Source: Actinacidiphila sp965342175 (lineage in GTDB: Bacteria; Actinomycetota; Actinomycetes; Streptomycetales; Streptomycetaceae). Taken from it: DNA of 64,000 bases. Positions 42,745 to 50,752 of this stretch are shown piece by piece (the first letter of the stretch is position 1; each line of letters starts with the position of its first letter). The stretch spans positions 68,121-132,120 of the forward strand of contig NZ_CBDRBL010000008.1 in the NCBI RefSeq assembly GCF_965342175.1, in the 5' to 3' direction. The notes beneath the pieces were generated by a model. It was not told the origin of the DNA. It did not search any database and was given only the letters and a program-made list of their open reading frames with translations. Made by a program: the position numbers and the translations under genes.

Positions 42745-44010
42745 ATGGGTCACTTTTCTCCGCGCCGCATGGCGACCGCGATCGTCGCAGTGACACTCTC
42801 CGCGCCGCTGGCCTCCTGTACGGGCAGCGGCGACCCCCTCGCCAACGCCCCCTACGACGCGGTCGGCCAGGTCGTGTGGACCGGGGGAGTCACCGGGTCG
42901 AAGAAGGCCGACCCCAAGAAGCCGCTGGAGATCACCGTCAAGGGTGAAGGCAACCGCATCACCGATGTGACGGCCTCCGACGGCTCGGGACGCTATGTGG
43001 GCGGGCGGCTGTCCGCGGACGGCAAGCGCTGGCGCAGCACGTCGAAGCTCTCCGGCGCGACCCACTACGTCGTGAAGGTGACCACCGAGGACGCGAAGGG
43101 CCGTCAGGGACGCAAGACGCTCACCGTCGACACCACCGGGACCAAACGCCACCTGAAGGTCACCTTCGGCCCGGAAAGCGGCACCTACGGCGTCGGCCAG
43201 CCCATCACGGCCGAGCTGAGCACCGCCGTCAAGGACACCCTCAGCCGGAGCGTGGTCGAGCGCAACCTGCACGTCAACGCCTCGCCGGCGGCCGACGAGG
43301 GCGCCTGGTACTGGGTCGACGACAAGACCCTGCACTACCGCCCGCGCACCTACTGGCCCGCGAACGCCCGCATCGAGGTGCGCAGCACCCTGGACGACGT
43401 GCACATCAAGGGCTCGCTCTACGGGGCCGATGTCAAGCCGCTGACCCTGCGCACCGGCGACCGCATCGAGGCCGTCACCGACGCCGCCGCGCACACCATG
43501 ACCTTCAAGCGCAACGGCAAGCTCGTCCGCACCATCCCGGTGACGACCGGCAAGCCCGGCTTCTCCACCCGCAACGGCATCAAGGTGGTGCTGGGGCAGG
43601 AGGCCAACGTGCGGATGCGCAGCGAGACCGTCGGCATCGCCTCCGGCAGCTCCGAGTCCTACGACCTGCCCGTCCAGTGGGCCACCCGCGTCACCTGGAG
43701 CGGGGAGTACGTGCACGCGGCGCCGTGGTCGGTGGGCTCGCAGGGGATCGCCAACGTCAGCCACGGCTGCGTCGGCATGAGCACCGAGAACGCCCGCTGG
43801 TTCTTCGACAACGTGCGCGTCGGCGACGTGGTGTCGGTCGTCAACAGCCTGGGCGAGGACATGCCCGCCTTCGGCAACGGCTTCGGCGACTGGAACCTGT
43901 CCTGGAGCGAGTGGCGCAAGGGAAGCGCGACGGGAACGCGCAAGGGCGCCGACCCGGCCGTGGCCGACCGTACCGACGCCCCTGAGGCCCGACTGCGGCC
44001 CGAGATGTGA
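42745..44010 (+). CDS. L,D-transpeptidase lipoprotein (YkuD, Ig-like N-terminal domains)
   Basis: 421 aa from ATG 42745. Lipoprotein signal TAIVAVTLSAPLASC (Cys25). Residues 40-240 form two Ig-like domains (KKPLEITVKGEGNRITDVTASDG; LKVTFGPESGTYGVGQPITAELS), as in mycobacterial LdtMt2. The YkuD catalytic domain follows, with the motif NVSHGCVGMSTENARWF and active Cys342. Makes 3-3 crosslinks in peptidoglycan on the outer face. Sits between cytochrome oxidase genes without an evident metabolic link. Confidence 0.93.
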   Translation: MGHFSPRRMATAIVAVTLSAPLASCTGSGDPLANAPYDAVGQVVWTGGVTGSKKADPKKPLEITVKGEGNRITDVTASDGSGRYVGGRLSADGKRWRSTSKLSGATHYVVKVTTEDAKGRQGRKTLTVDTTGTKRHLKVTFGPESGTYGVGQPITAELSTAVKDTLSRSVVERNLHVNASPAADEGAWYWVDDKTLHYRPRTYWPANARIEVRSTLDDVHIKGSLYGADVKPLTLRTGDRIEAVTDAAAHTMTFKRNGKLVRTIPVTTGKPGFSTRNGIKVVLGQEANVRMRSETVGIASGSSESYDLPVQWATRVTWSGEYVHAAPWSVGSQGIANVSHGCVGMSTENARWFFDNVRVGDVVSVVNSLGEDMPAFGNGFGDWNLSWSEWRKGSATGTRKGADPAVADRTDAPEARLRPEM

Positions 44011-44012
44011 CG

Positions 44013-44414
44013 CTACGCGTCGACGGCCAGCCGCTGCCGCAGCAGCCCCGTCAGAGCCTCGCTCAGCTCGACCGGGTCGACCGGGTGGCTCACCGCCGCG
44101 TCGGCCCGGCTCCAACTGGCCAGCCAGGCGTCCTGGGGACGCCCGATGAGCACCAGCACCGGCGGGCAGCGGAAGATCTCGTCCTTGACCTGACGGCACA
44201 CACCCATGCCGCCGGCGGGGACGGCCTCGCCGTCGAACACGCAGGCGTCGACGCCGCCGTGCTCCAGCGCGCTGAGGACGGCCGGGAGGGTCGCGCACTC
44301 CTGGTACTCGACCGGCGGCAGGTCGCTCGCCGGGCGGCGGCCGACGGCCAGACGGACCTGTTCCCGGGTGTTCCTGTCGTCGCTGTAGACCAGCACCGTC
44401 GCGGTCGTCTGCAT
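44013..44414 (-). CDS. Degenerate response-regulator receiver protein
   Basis: 133 aa, a single receiver-like fold and no output domain. Acidic residues Asp12/Asp13 (YSDDRN) and the likely phosphoacceptor Asp61 (ACVFDGEAVP) are kept, but the conserved KP lysine is replaced by His in SHPVDPVEL, and the switch Thr/Ser region reads LVLIGRP. It may therefore not be phosphorylated in the usual way. The stop lies 2 bases from the convergent transpeptidase stop. It is embedded between ctaF and ctaE, an arrangement I believe is conserved in Streptomyces. Confidence 0.8.
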   Translation of the reverse strand: MQTTATVLVYSDDRNTREQVRLAVGRRPASDLPPVEYQECATLPAVLSALEHGGVDACVFDGEAVPAGGMGVCRQVKDEIFRCPPVLVLIGRPQDAWLASWSRADAAVSHPVDPVELSEALTGLLRQRLAVDA

Positions 44415-44575
44415 CCGTGCCTCCTCGCCCTCGTGGAGTCGCCTGCCTGTGGCCGAACCTTACTCCCGAGCAAGGGGCTTCGAGGAGGGTTAGCTCCTTC
44501 GAGCGACGCCCTTCCCTACCTCAAGGGCCTTGACACACCGAATGGCACCCCCCGGAGTGAGCGCGGGATAAGCGA

Positions 44576-44590
44576 CCGACATAATGTCGG
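44576..44590 (+). promoter_or_regulatory. Palindrome over ctaE -10 box and start
   Basis: CCGACAT-A-ATGTCGG is a perfect 15-base palindrome. It includes CATAAT (44580-44585), a good -10 box, and the annotated ATG at 44584. A transcript from this box would begin near 44592, at the in-frame GTG 44593. Confidence 0.5.
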
Positions 44591-45204
44591 GCGTGGCGAC
44601 AGCAACAGCAGTAGAAACCGGGCACGCGCACCCGTCGGTCAACCGGCCGAACCTCACCAGCGTCGGAACCATCATCTGGCTGAGTTCCGAGCTGATGTTC
44701 TTCGCGGCCCTCTTCGCGATGTACTTCACCCTTCGCTCGGTGACGGGTGCCGAGTACTGGAAGGCGCACGCCGACTTCCTGGACATCCCGTTCTCGGCGA
44801 CGAACACCACGATCCTCGTGCTCTCCTCCTTCACCTGCCAGATGGGTGTCTTCGCCGCGGAGCGCGGCGATGTGAAGAAGCTGCGCTCGTGGTTCGTCGT
44901 GACCTTCGTCATGGGCGCGGTCTTCATCGGCGGTCAGATCTTCGAGTACACCAACCTGGTCAAGGAGCACGGGCTCTCGCTCTCCTCCGACCCCTACGGT
45001 TCGGTGTTCTACCTGACCACCGGCTTCCACGGTCTGCACGTGACGGGTGGTCTCATCGCCTTCCTGCTGGTCCTGGGACGGACCTACGCGGCACGGCGGT
45101 TCACCCACGAGCAGGCCACCGCGGCCATCGTCGTGTCCTACTACTGGCACTTCGTCGATGTCGTCTGGATCGGCCTCTTCGCCACGATCTACCTGATCAA
45201 GTAG
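44584..45204 (+). CDS. ctaE: Cytochrome c oxidase (aa3) subunit III
   Basis: 206 aa, five helices, with family blocks IIWLSSELMFFAALFAMYFTLR, IFEYTNL and TGFHGLHVTGGLIAFLLV, and ending YYWHFVDVVWIGLFATIYLIK. Stabilises subunit I. The conventional start is ATG 44584, but the -10-like CATAAT overlaps it. GTG 44593 as a leaderless start (VATATAVETG) fits the promoter better. Next to the qcr genes, 80 bases before qcrC, likely one transcript. Confidence 0.95.
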   Translation: MSGVATATAVETGHAHPSVNRPNLTSVGTIIWLSSELMFFAALFAMYFTLRSVTGAEYWKAHADFLDIPFSATNTTILVLSSFTCQMGVFAAERGDVKKLRSWFVVTFVMGAVFIGGQIFEYTNLVKEHGLSLSSDPYGSVFYLTTGFHGLHVTGGLIAFLLVLGRTYAARRFTHEQATAAIVVSYYWHFVDVVWIGLFATIYLIK

Positions 45205-45284
45205 TCGGACGCACGCGCGAGACGCGCACACGGCCACGACATCCAGAACCATCGACGCAAGAGATCCTGACACCGGGGTAATCC

Positions 45285-46094
45285 GTGAAAAAGCTCTCCG
45301 CACGACGGCGCCACCCGCTGGCGGCGCTTGTCGTCCTACTTGTCGCGCTCACGGCCATCGGGGGGCTGTACGCCGCGCTCGCGCCGGCGCCCAAGGCGCA
45401 GGCCGACGACAGCTCCCAGTCCCTCGCCATCGAAGAGGGCAAGAAGCTGTACGCCGTGGGCTGCTCCAGCTGCCACGGTACGTCGGGGCAGGGCAGCAGT
45501 GACGGCCCGAGCCTCGTCGGCGTCGGCTCCGCGGCCGTGGACTTCCAGGTCGGCACCGGCCGCATGCCGGCCCAGCAGCCCGGCGCCCAGGTGCCGCGCA
45601 AGAAGGTCATCTACACCCAGAAGCAGATCGACCAGCTCGCGGCGTACATCGCCTCGCTGGGCCCCGGCCCGGTCGCGCCCGACGAGGAGCAGTTCGACCC
45701 GTCCGGCGCCGACGCCGCGCGCGGCGGGGAGCTGTTCCGCACCAACTGCGCCCAGTGCCACAACTACCAGGGCAAGGGCGGCGCGCTGACGAACGGCAAG
45801 TACGCGCCCACCCTCGACGGCGTGAGCAACAAGCACCTGTTCGAGGCCATGCTCACCGGCCCGCAGAACATGCCGTCCTTCCCCGACACCACGATGCCGG
45901 AGGAGAACAAGCGGGAGATCATCGCGTACCTCAACGCCGTCAACGGCGAGGGATCGCCGAGCCCCGGCGGTATGTCGCTGGGCAGCCTCGGCCCGGTCAC
46001 CGAGGGTCTCTTCGGTTGGATCTTCGGCCTCGGGGCCCTGATCGCCTGTGCCATTTGGCTCGCGGCCCACACCACCAAGGCGAAGAAGTCATGA
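45285..46094 (+). CDS. qcrC: Diheme cytochrome cc of the bc1 complex
   Basis: 269 aa, GTG start. N-terminal helix (PLAALVVLLVALTAIGGLYAAL), then two cytochrome c domains with CSSCH (Cys60-His64) and CAQCH (near 155-159), and a C-terminal anchor helix (GLFGWIFGLGALIACAIWLAA). It replaces a separate soluble cytochrome c by handing electrons directly to CtaC, which is why bc1 and aa3 form a supercomplex in Actinobacteria. Overlaps qcrA by 4 bases (ATGA). Confidence 0.97.
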   Translation: MKKLSARRRHPLAALVVLLVALTAIGGLYAALAPAPKAQADDSSQSLAIEEGKKLYAVGCSSCHGTSGQGSSDGPSLVGVGSAAVDFQVGTGRMPAQQPGAQVPRKKVIYTQKQIDQLAAYIASLGPGPVAPDEEQFDPSGADAARGGELFRTNCAQCHNYQGKGGALTNGKYAPTLDGVSNKHLFEAMLTGPQNMPSFPDTTMPEENKREIIAYLNAVNGEGSPSPGGMSLGSLGPVTEGLFGWIFGLGALIACAIWLAAHTTKAKKS

Positions 46095-47143
46095 GTCAGG
46101 ACATGTCAGAAGAGAACCTGCCGGCCAGGCCGGCACACGAGGGCGGCGGCCAGGTCGCGACCGCGGACAACCCGTTCGCGGACCCGGGCCTGCCGGCCCA
46201 CCAGCCGCGTCGCCAGGACATCGACGAGAAGGCCGCGAAGTCTTCGGAGCGCACGGTCGCGCTCCTGTTCACGGTGTCGATGCTCGCCACGCTGGCCTTC
46301 ATCGCGAGCTTCGTCGTCATCCCGATCGACAAGATCGTCTACATCTGGCCGCTGGGTCACATCAGCGCGCTGAACTTCGCGTTGGGCATGACCCTCGGCG
46401 TCTCGCTGTTCGCCATCGGCGCCGGCGCGGTCCACTGGGCCCGCACGCTGATGTCCGACGTCGAGGTCGCCGACGACCGTCACCCGATCGAGGCGAGCCC
46501 CGAGGTCAAGGCCAAGGTCATGGCCGACTTCGCCACCGGCGCCGGCGAGAGCCAGTTCGGGCGCCGCAAGCTGATCCGCAACACCATGCTCGGCGCGCTG
46601 ACCCTCGTGCCGCTCTCCGGGGTGTTCCTGCTGCGCGACCTCGGCCCGCTGCCGGAGGACAAGCTGCGCCACACGCTGTGGTCCAAGGGCCGGCTGCTGA
46701 TCAACCAGAACACCAACAAGCCGCTGCGTCCCGAGGACGTGGCCGTCGGCTCGCTGACCTTCGCCGTGCCCGAGGGCCTGGAGGAGGAGCAGCACGACTA
46801 CCAGGAGCAGCTCGCCAAGGCGGCCCTGATGATCGTCCGCATCGAGCCGGACGACATCAAGGACAAGAAGTCCCGCGAGTGGGCGCACCAGGGCATCCTG
46901 GCGTTCTCCAAGATCTGCACCCACGTCGGCTGCCCGATCAGCCTCTACGAGCAGCAGACGCACCACGTGCTCTGCCCGTGCCACCAGTCGACGTTCGACC
47001 TGTCCGACGGTGCCCGGGTGATCTTCGGCCCCGCCGGTCACGCGCTGCCGCAGCTGCAGATCAGCGTGAACGGCGAGGGTTACCTCGAGGCGCTGGGCGA
47101 CTTCGAAGAGCCCGTGGGCCCTGCCTTTTGGGAGCGTGGATGA
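46091..47143 (+). CDS. qcrA: Rieske iron-sulfur subunit of the bc1 complex
   Basis: 350 aa, longer than the canonical Rieske protein because actinobacterial QcrA has three N-terminal helices (near 56-75, 93-118, and 165-180 here). The [2Fe-2S] site is CTHVGC and CPCHQS at about residues 276-281 and 295-300. Moves electrons from quinol to the cytochrome cc haems. Start and stop overlap neighbours by 4 bases each. Confidence 0.97.
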   Translation: MSQDMSEENLPARPAHEGGGQVATADNPFADPGLPAHQPRRQDIDEKAAKSSERTVALLFTVSMLATLAFIASFVVIPIDKIVYIWPLGHISALNFALGMTLGVSLFAIGAGAVHWARTLMSDVEVADDRHPIEASPEVKAKVMADFATGAGESQFGRRKLIRNTMLGALTLVPLSGVFLLRDLGPLPEDKLRHTLWSKGRLLINQNTNKPLRPEDVAVGSLTFAVPEGLEEEQHDYQEQLAKAALMIVRIEPDDIKDKKSREWAHQGILAFSKICTHVGCPISLYEQQTHHVLCPCHQSTFDLSDGARVIFGPAGHALPQLQISVNGEGYLEALGDFEEPVGPAFWERG

Positions 47144-48777
47144 GCACCAACACGAGCGCGAGCGCGAAGCCGCGCGGCAAGGCGCCCGCCGGCGAACGCG
47201 TCGCCGACTGGGCCGACGGCCGGCTGGGCATCTACAGCCTCGCCAAGGCCAACCTGCGGAAGATCTTCCCGGACCACTGGTCCTTCATGCTGGGCGAGAT
47301 CTCCCTCTACAGCTTCATCATCGTCATCCTGACCGGTGTCTACCTGACGCTGTTCTTCCACCCGGCGATGAACGAGGTCGTCTACGACGGCTCCTATGCG
47401 CCGCTGCAGGGCATCACGATGTCCGAGGCGTACGCGTCGACCCTGCACATCAGCTTCGACGTGCGCGGCGGTCTGCTCGTCCGGCAGATCCACCACTGGG
47501 CGGCCATCGTCTTCGTGGCCGCGATGCTCGTGCACATGATGCGCATCTTCTTCACCGGTGCGTTCCGCAAGCCGCGCGAGATCAACTGGGTCTTCGGCTT
47601 CCTGCTGCTGTTCCTCGGCATGTTCGACGGCTTCATGGGCTACTCGCTGCCGGACGACCTGCTGTCGGGCACGGGTATCCGCTTCATGGAGGGCGCCGTG
47701 CTCTCCGTGCCCATCGTGGGCACGTACCTGTCGTTCTTCCTGTTCGGCGGTGAGTTCCCCGGCACCGACATCGTGCCGCGGTTCTACACGATCCACGTGC
47801 TGCTGATCCCGGGCATCATGGCGGGCCTGCTGGTGGCCCACCTGATCCTGGTCTTCTACCACAAGCACACCCAGTTCCCCGGCCCCGGCAAGTCGGAGAA
47901 GAACGTCGTCGGCATGCCGCTGTTCCCGGTCTACACGGCCAAGGCGGGCGGCTTCTTCTTCATCGTCTTCGGCGTCATCGCGGCCATCTCCGCGCTGGTG
48001 TCCGTGAACCCGGTCTGGGCGTACGGCCCGTACCGGCCGGACCAGGTGTCCACCGACGCCCAGCCCGACTGGTACATGGGCTTCTCCGAGGGCCTGATCC
48101 GCATCATGCCGGGCTGGGAGATCGACTTCCTGGGCCACACGCTCGTGCTGGGCGTGTTCATCCCGCTGATGGTCTTCCCGCTGGTCCTGGGCTTCATGGG
48201 CGTCTACCCGTTCCTGGAGTCCTGGGTCACCGGTGACAAGCGCGAGCACCACCTGCTCGACCGCCCGCGCAACCGTCCCGTCCGCACGGGCATCGGCGCC
48301 GCCTGGATCAGCCTCTACCTGATCCTGCTCGTCGGTGGCGGCAACGACCTGTTCGCGACCCGCTTCCACCTGTCGATCAACGCGATCACCTGGGTGGTCC
48401 GGATCTCGTTCTTCGTGCTGCCGGTGCTGGTCTTCTTCATCACCAAGCGGATCTGCCTGGGTCTGCAGCGGCGCGACCGCGACAAGGTGCTGCACGGTCG
48501 CGAGACCGGCATCATCAAGCGGCTCCCGCACGGTGAGTTCATCGAGATCCACGAGCCGCTGGAGCAGGGCGCGCTGTTCAAGCTCACCCAGCACGAGCAG
48601 CCCAAGCCGCTCGACATCGGTCCCGAGGTGGACGAGAACGGCGTGGAGAAGAAGGTCGGTCCCACGGCGAAGCTCCGCGCGAAGCTGTCCCGCGGCTACT
48701 ACGGCGAGGGGACGCAGATCCCCAAGGCCACGGTCGAGGAGTACGAGGAGATCACGAGCGGCCACGGTCACCACTGA
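47140..48777 (+). CDS. qcrB: Cytochrome b subunit of the bc1 complex
   Basis: 545 aa. Eight core helices with paired haem histidines (HHWAAIVFVAAMLVHMMRIFFTGAFRKPREINW; FYTIHVLLIPGIMAGLLVAHL) and the quinol-site region around PDDLLSGTGIRF. A long hydrophilic C-terminal extension (about 430-545), typical of Actinobacteria, ends in GHGHH. Last gene of qcrCAB; a hairpin follows 24 bases later. Confidence 0.97.
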   Translation: MSTNTSASAKPRGKAPAGERVADWADGRLGIYSLAKANLRKIFPDHWSFMLGEISLYSFIIVILTGVYLTLFFHPAMNEVVYDGSYAPLQGITMSEAYASTLHISFDVRGGLLVRQIHHWAAIVFVAAMLVHMMRIFFTGAFRKPREINWVFGFLLLFLGMFDGFMGYSLPDDLLSGTGIRFMEGAVLSVPIVGTYLSFFLFGGEFPGTDIVPRFYTIHVLLIPGIMAGLLVAHLILVFYHKHTQFPGPGKSEKNVVGMPLFPVYTAKAGGFFFIVFGVIAAISALVSVNPVWAYGPYRPDQVSTDAQPDWYMGFSEGLIRIMPGWEIDFLGHTLVLGVFIPLMVFPLVLGFMGVYPFLESWVTGDKREHHLLDRPRNRPVRTGIGAAWISLYLILLVGGGNDLFATRFHLSINAITWVVRISFFVLPVLVFFITKRICLGLQRRDRDKVLHGRETGIIKRLPHGEFIEIHEPLEQGALFKLTQHEQPKPLDIGPEVDENGVEKKVGPTAKLRAKLSRGYYGEGTQIPKATVEEYEEITSGHGHH

Positions 48778-48800
48778 TCACTGAAGCTGTGCCACCGGGC

Positions 48801-48831
48801 AGGGTCCCGTCCATCCGATGGACGGGGCCCT
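48801..48831 (+). terminator. qcrCAB terminator
   Basis: 15-base arms AGGGTCCCGTCCATC / GATGGACGGGGCCCT (48801-48815, 48817-48831) with one mismatch, followed by TTT. Confidence 0.82.
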
Positions 48832-48904
48832 TTCCCGTTCCCCCCGCGCCGATAGGCTGGAGCCGAAGGTGTCCCGCCGTACGTCAGACCCCATGGAGTG
48901 GACC

Positions 48905-49969
48905 ATGAGCGTTGTGAACCCCGCCGGAGGCGCATCAGTGGCGGGCGGCTCCTGGCCCGACGTCCTGAACGCGCTGCTGAACGGCCGCGACCTGACGGCC
49001 GCGGAGGCGGCGTGGGCGATGGACCGGATCATGAGCGGCGAGGCCTCGGACGCGCAGGTAGCCGGCTTCATGGTGGCCCTGCGGGCCAAGGGGGAGACCG
49101 TCGAGGAGGTCACCGGCCTCGTCGAGTCGATGTACGCGCACGCCCAGCCGCTGCACATCCCCGGCCCGGCCGTGGACATCGTCGGCACGGGCGGCGACCG
49201 TGCCAGGACGGTGAACATCTCCACGATGTCCGCCATCGTCGTCGCCGGCACGGGTGCCAAGGTCGTCAAGCACGGCAACCGGGCGGCCAGCAGCGCCAGT
49301 GGCGCCTCCGACGTCCTGGAGAAGCTCGGCATCAACCTCGGCCTGCCCACCGACCGGGTGGCGGAGGTCGCCGAGGACACCGGGATCACCTTCTGCTTCG
49401 CCGCGAAGTTCCACCCCGCGATGCGGTTCGCCGCCCCGGCCCGCCGCGACCTGGGCGTCCCCACCTCGTTCAACATCCTGGGCCCGCTGACCAACCCGGC
49501 GCGCGTGGGCGCCTCCGCCGTGGGGTGCTTCGACACCAGGATGGCCGGCCTGATCGCGGGCGTGCTGGCCCGCCGCGGCTCCTCCGCACTGGTCTTCCGG
49601 GGCGACGACGGTTTGGACGAGCTCACCGTCACGGCCACGTCCCAGGTGTGGGTGGTGCGAGACGGGAAGGTCGAGCAGGAGTCCTTCGACCCGCGCGACG
49701 TCGGCATGGAACTGGTGCCGATCGAGGCGCTGCGGGGCGCGGACGCCGCCTACAACGCCGACGTCGCCCGGCGGCTGCTGGCAGGTGAGACCGGCCCGGT
49801 CCGCGACGCCGTGCTGCTCAACTCGGCCGCCGCGCTGGTGGCGCTGGAGAGTGCGGACGGTCCGCTGACCGAGCGGATCGCGGCCGGTGTCGTCCGGGCG
49901 GCCGAGTCGATCGACTCGGGCGCGGCCGCCCGCACGCTCGAGCGCTGGGCTGCGGCGACGCACGCGTAG
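48905..49969 (+). CDS. trpD: Anthranilate phosphoribosyltransferase
   Basis: Second step of tryptophan synthesis, adding phosphoribose to anthranilate. 354 aa from ATG 48905 (MSVVNPAGG) with GGAGTGG 6 bases before; ATG 48893 is an alternative. PRPP site VDIVGTGGDRARTVNIST, then KHGNRAASSASGASDVLEKLGI, and ILGPLTNPARVGASAVG, all family-diagnostic. Stand-alone copy without other trp genes around, as usual in Streptomyces. Confidence 0.95.
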   Translation: MSVVNPAGGASVAGGSWPDVLNALLNGRDLTAAEAAWAMDRIMSGEASDAQVAGFMVALRAKGETVEEVTGLVESMYAHAQPLHIPGPAVDIVGTGGDRARTVNISTMSAIVVAGTGAKVVKHGNRAASSASGASDVLEKLGINLGLPTDRVAEVAEDTGITFCFAAKFHPAMRFAAPARRDLGVPTSFNILGPLTNPARVGASAVGCFDTRMAGLIAGVLARRGSSALVFRGDDGLDELTVTATSQVWVVRDGKVEQESFDPRDVGMELVPIEALRGADAAYNADVARRLLAGETGPVRDAVLLNSAAALVALESADGPLTERIAAGVVRAAESIDSGAAARTLERWAAATHA

Positions 49970-50008
49970 GGGGCGGCCGCGGCGAGCACTCGACCCGCCT
50001 CTCCCCGT

Positions 50009-50300
50009 TCATCCGGACACGTCCGGGGGTGCTGATCCGTGCAGAACGGCGCCGGCATCGGTGACGAATGCGTCGCAGGCTGCTTGAGCTGCGCTGCCAC
50101 GCTGGAGCATGTCCGCTCTGTCGTCAGTCCGGATGATCACGCTGGTGAGCTCCAGCACCACGCAGGCCTGATCGCCGAGTCGCCGACCTGGGCCCGGCGG
50201 CCTCGTCGAGGTGAGCGAGGAGGTCACGGGCCAGGCGCGTGACGGCGTAGAAAGCGGTCCCGGGATGCGCCGGGCGGGGGCGGGGCCGGGTCACCGCACG
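50009..50300 (-). pseudogene. Possible remnant of a small helical protein gene
   Basis: One frame gives FYAVTRLARDLLAHLDEAAG. The adjoining frame carries on with RRLGDQACVVLELTSVIIRT and DDRADMLQRGSAAQAACDAF before a stop at 50009. Joined at about 50190 by a one-base shift they make a believable helical protein; separately neither looks whole. A short intact gene of 72 aa from GTG 50227 is the alternative. I do not recognise the family. Confidence 0.35.
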
Positions 50301-50444
50301 CCGCCGTTCTGCCGCCGCGCACACCGTACGGGGCTGTCTCCCGGCCGGATGCGCCCTGCGGGCGCCGGGGCGTCCCCGGGGCCCGTGCGGGCCGTCCGCA
50401 CAGCGCATGCGCGTGCGGAGCACGTCCGGGATGCGGACCGAGGG

Positions 50445-50472
50445 TTGCGGCGTCCTGCCCGTGTGGCATCAT
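50445..50472 (+). promoter_or_regulatory. Promoter of the SAM-IV leader
   Basis: TTGCGG (50445-50450), 16 bases, CATCAT (50467-50472). RNA start would fall near 50479, directly before the riboswitch's first stem. Confidence 0.45.
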
Positions 50473-50480
50473 GCTGCGCA

Positions 50481-50597
50481 GGTCACGAGTGACAGCGAAA
50501 CGGCCCCGGCCCGCTGTCCGGCAACCCTCCTTCCGTGGCGGGGTGCCCCGGGTGATGACCAGGCCGCAGGCAGCGAGGTCTGCGGCAAGCGCGGTCA
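50481..50597 (+). ncRNA. SAM-IV riboswitch
   Basis: Conserved segments in order: GGTCACGAGTG, ACAGCG, GCTGTCCGGCAACCCTCC, GGCGGGGTGCCCCGGGTGA, TGACC (closing the first stem with GGTCA), the variable hairpin CCGCAG...CTGCGG, and GGCAAGCGCGGTC. This order and spacing are those of the actinobacterial SAM-IV family. It senses S-adenosylmethionine and here should lower expression of the class V aminotransferase gene when SAM is plentiful. Confidence 0.92.
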
Positions 50598-50610
50598 GAG
50601 GAGTTCCTCC

Positions 50611-50631
50611 ATGAGCATGCGAATGCGCTAG
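50611..50631 (+). CDS. Six-codon Met-rich leader ORF
   Basis: ATG AGC ATG CGA ATG CGC TAG encodes MSMRMR. It is preceded by a strong AGAGGAG ribosome site that directly follows the riboswitch core. Three of six residues are Met. It probably is the switch's regulated ribosome site or an attenuator peptide; the main gene starts 121 bases further on with its own AGGAG. Confidence 0.6.
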   Translation: MSMRMR

Positions 50632-50752
50632 GGCCTGCAGGGCCCCCAGCCGCCTCCCCTCCCTCCCCGGGCGTGCGCCGCCCGCTGTGCCGAGGGCTGT
50701 TCCGTCACCACTGACGTCGACTCACTTCACCCTGTTCACAGGAGACTTCGCC

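Larger units (their letters stand above)
49970..50480. other. Gene-poor region before the SAM-IV riboswitch
   Basis: 511 bases. The only coding-like signal is the minus-strand remnant at 50009-50300 (listed). The rest is GC-rich filler and, at 50445-50472, the riboswitch promoter. Confidence 0.5.

Noticed and set aside
44530..44585. Classic promoter TTGACA at 44530 for ctaE.
   Set aside because: The -35 box is perfect, but nothing at 16-18 bases resembles a -10 box; the CATAAT at 44580 is too far away to pair with it.
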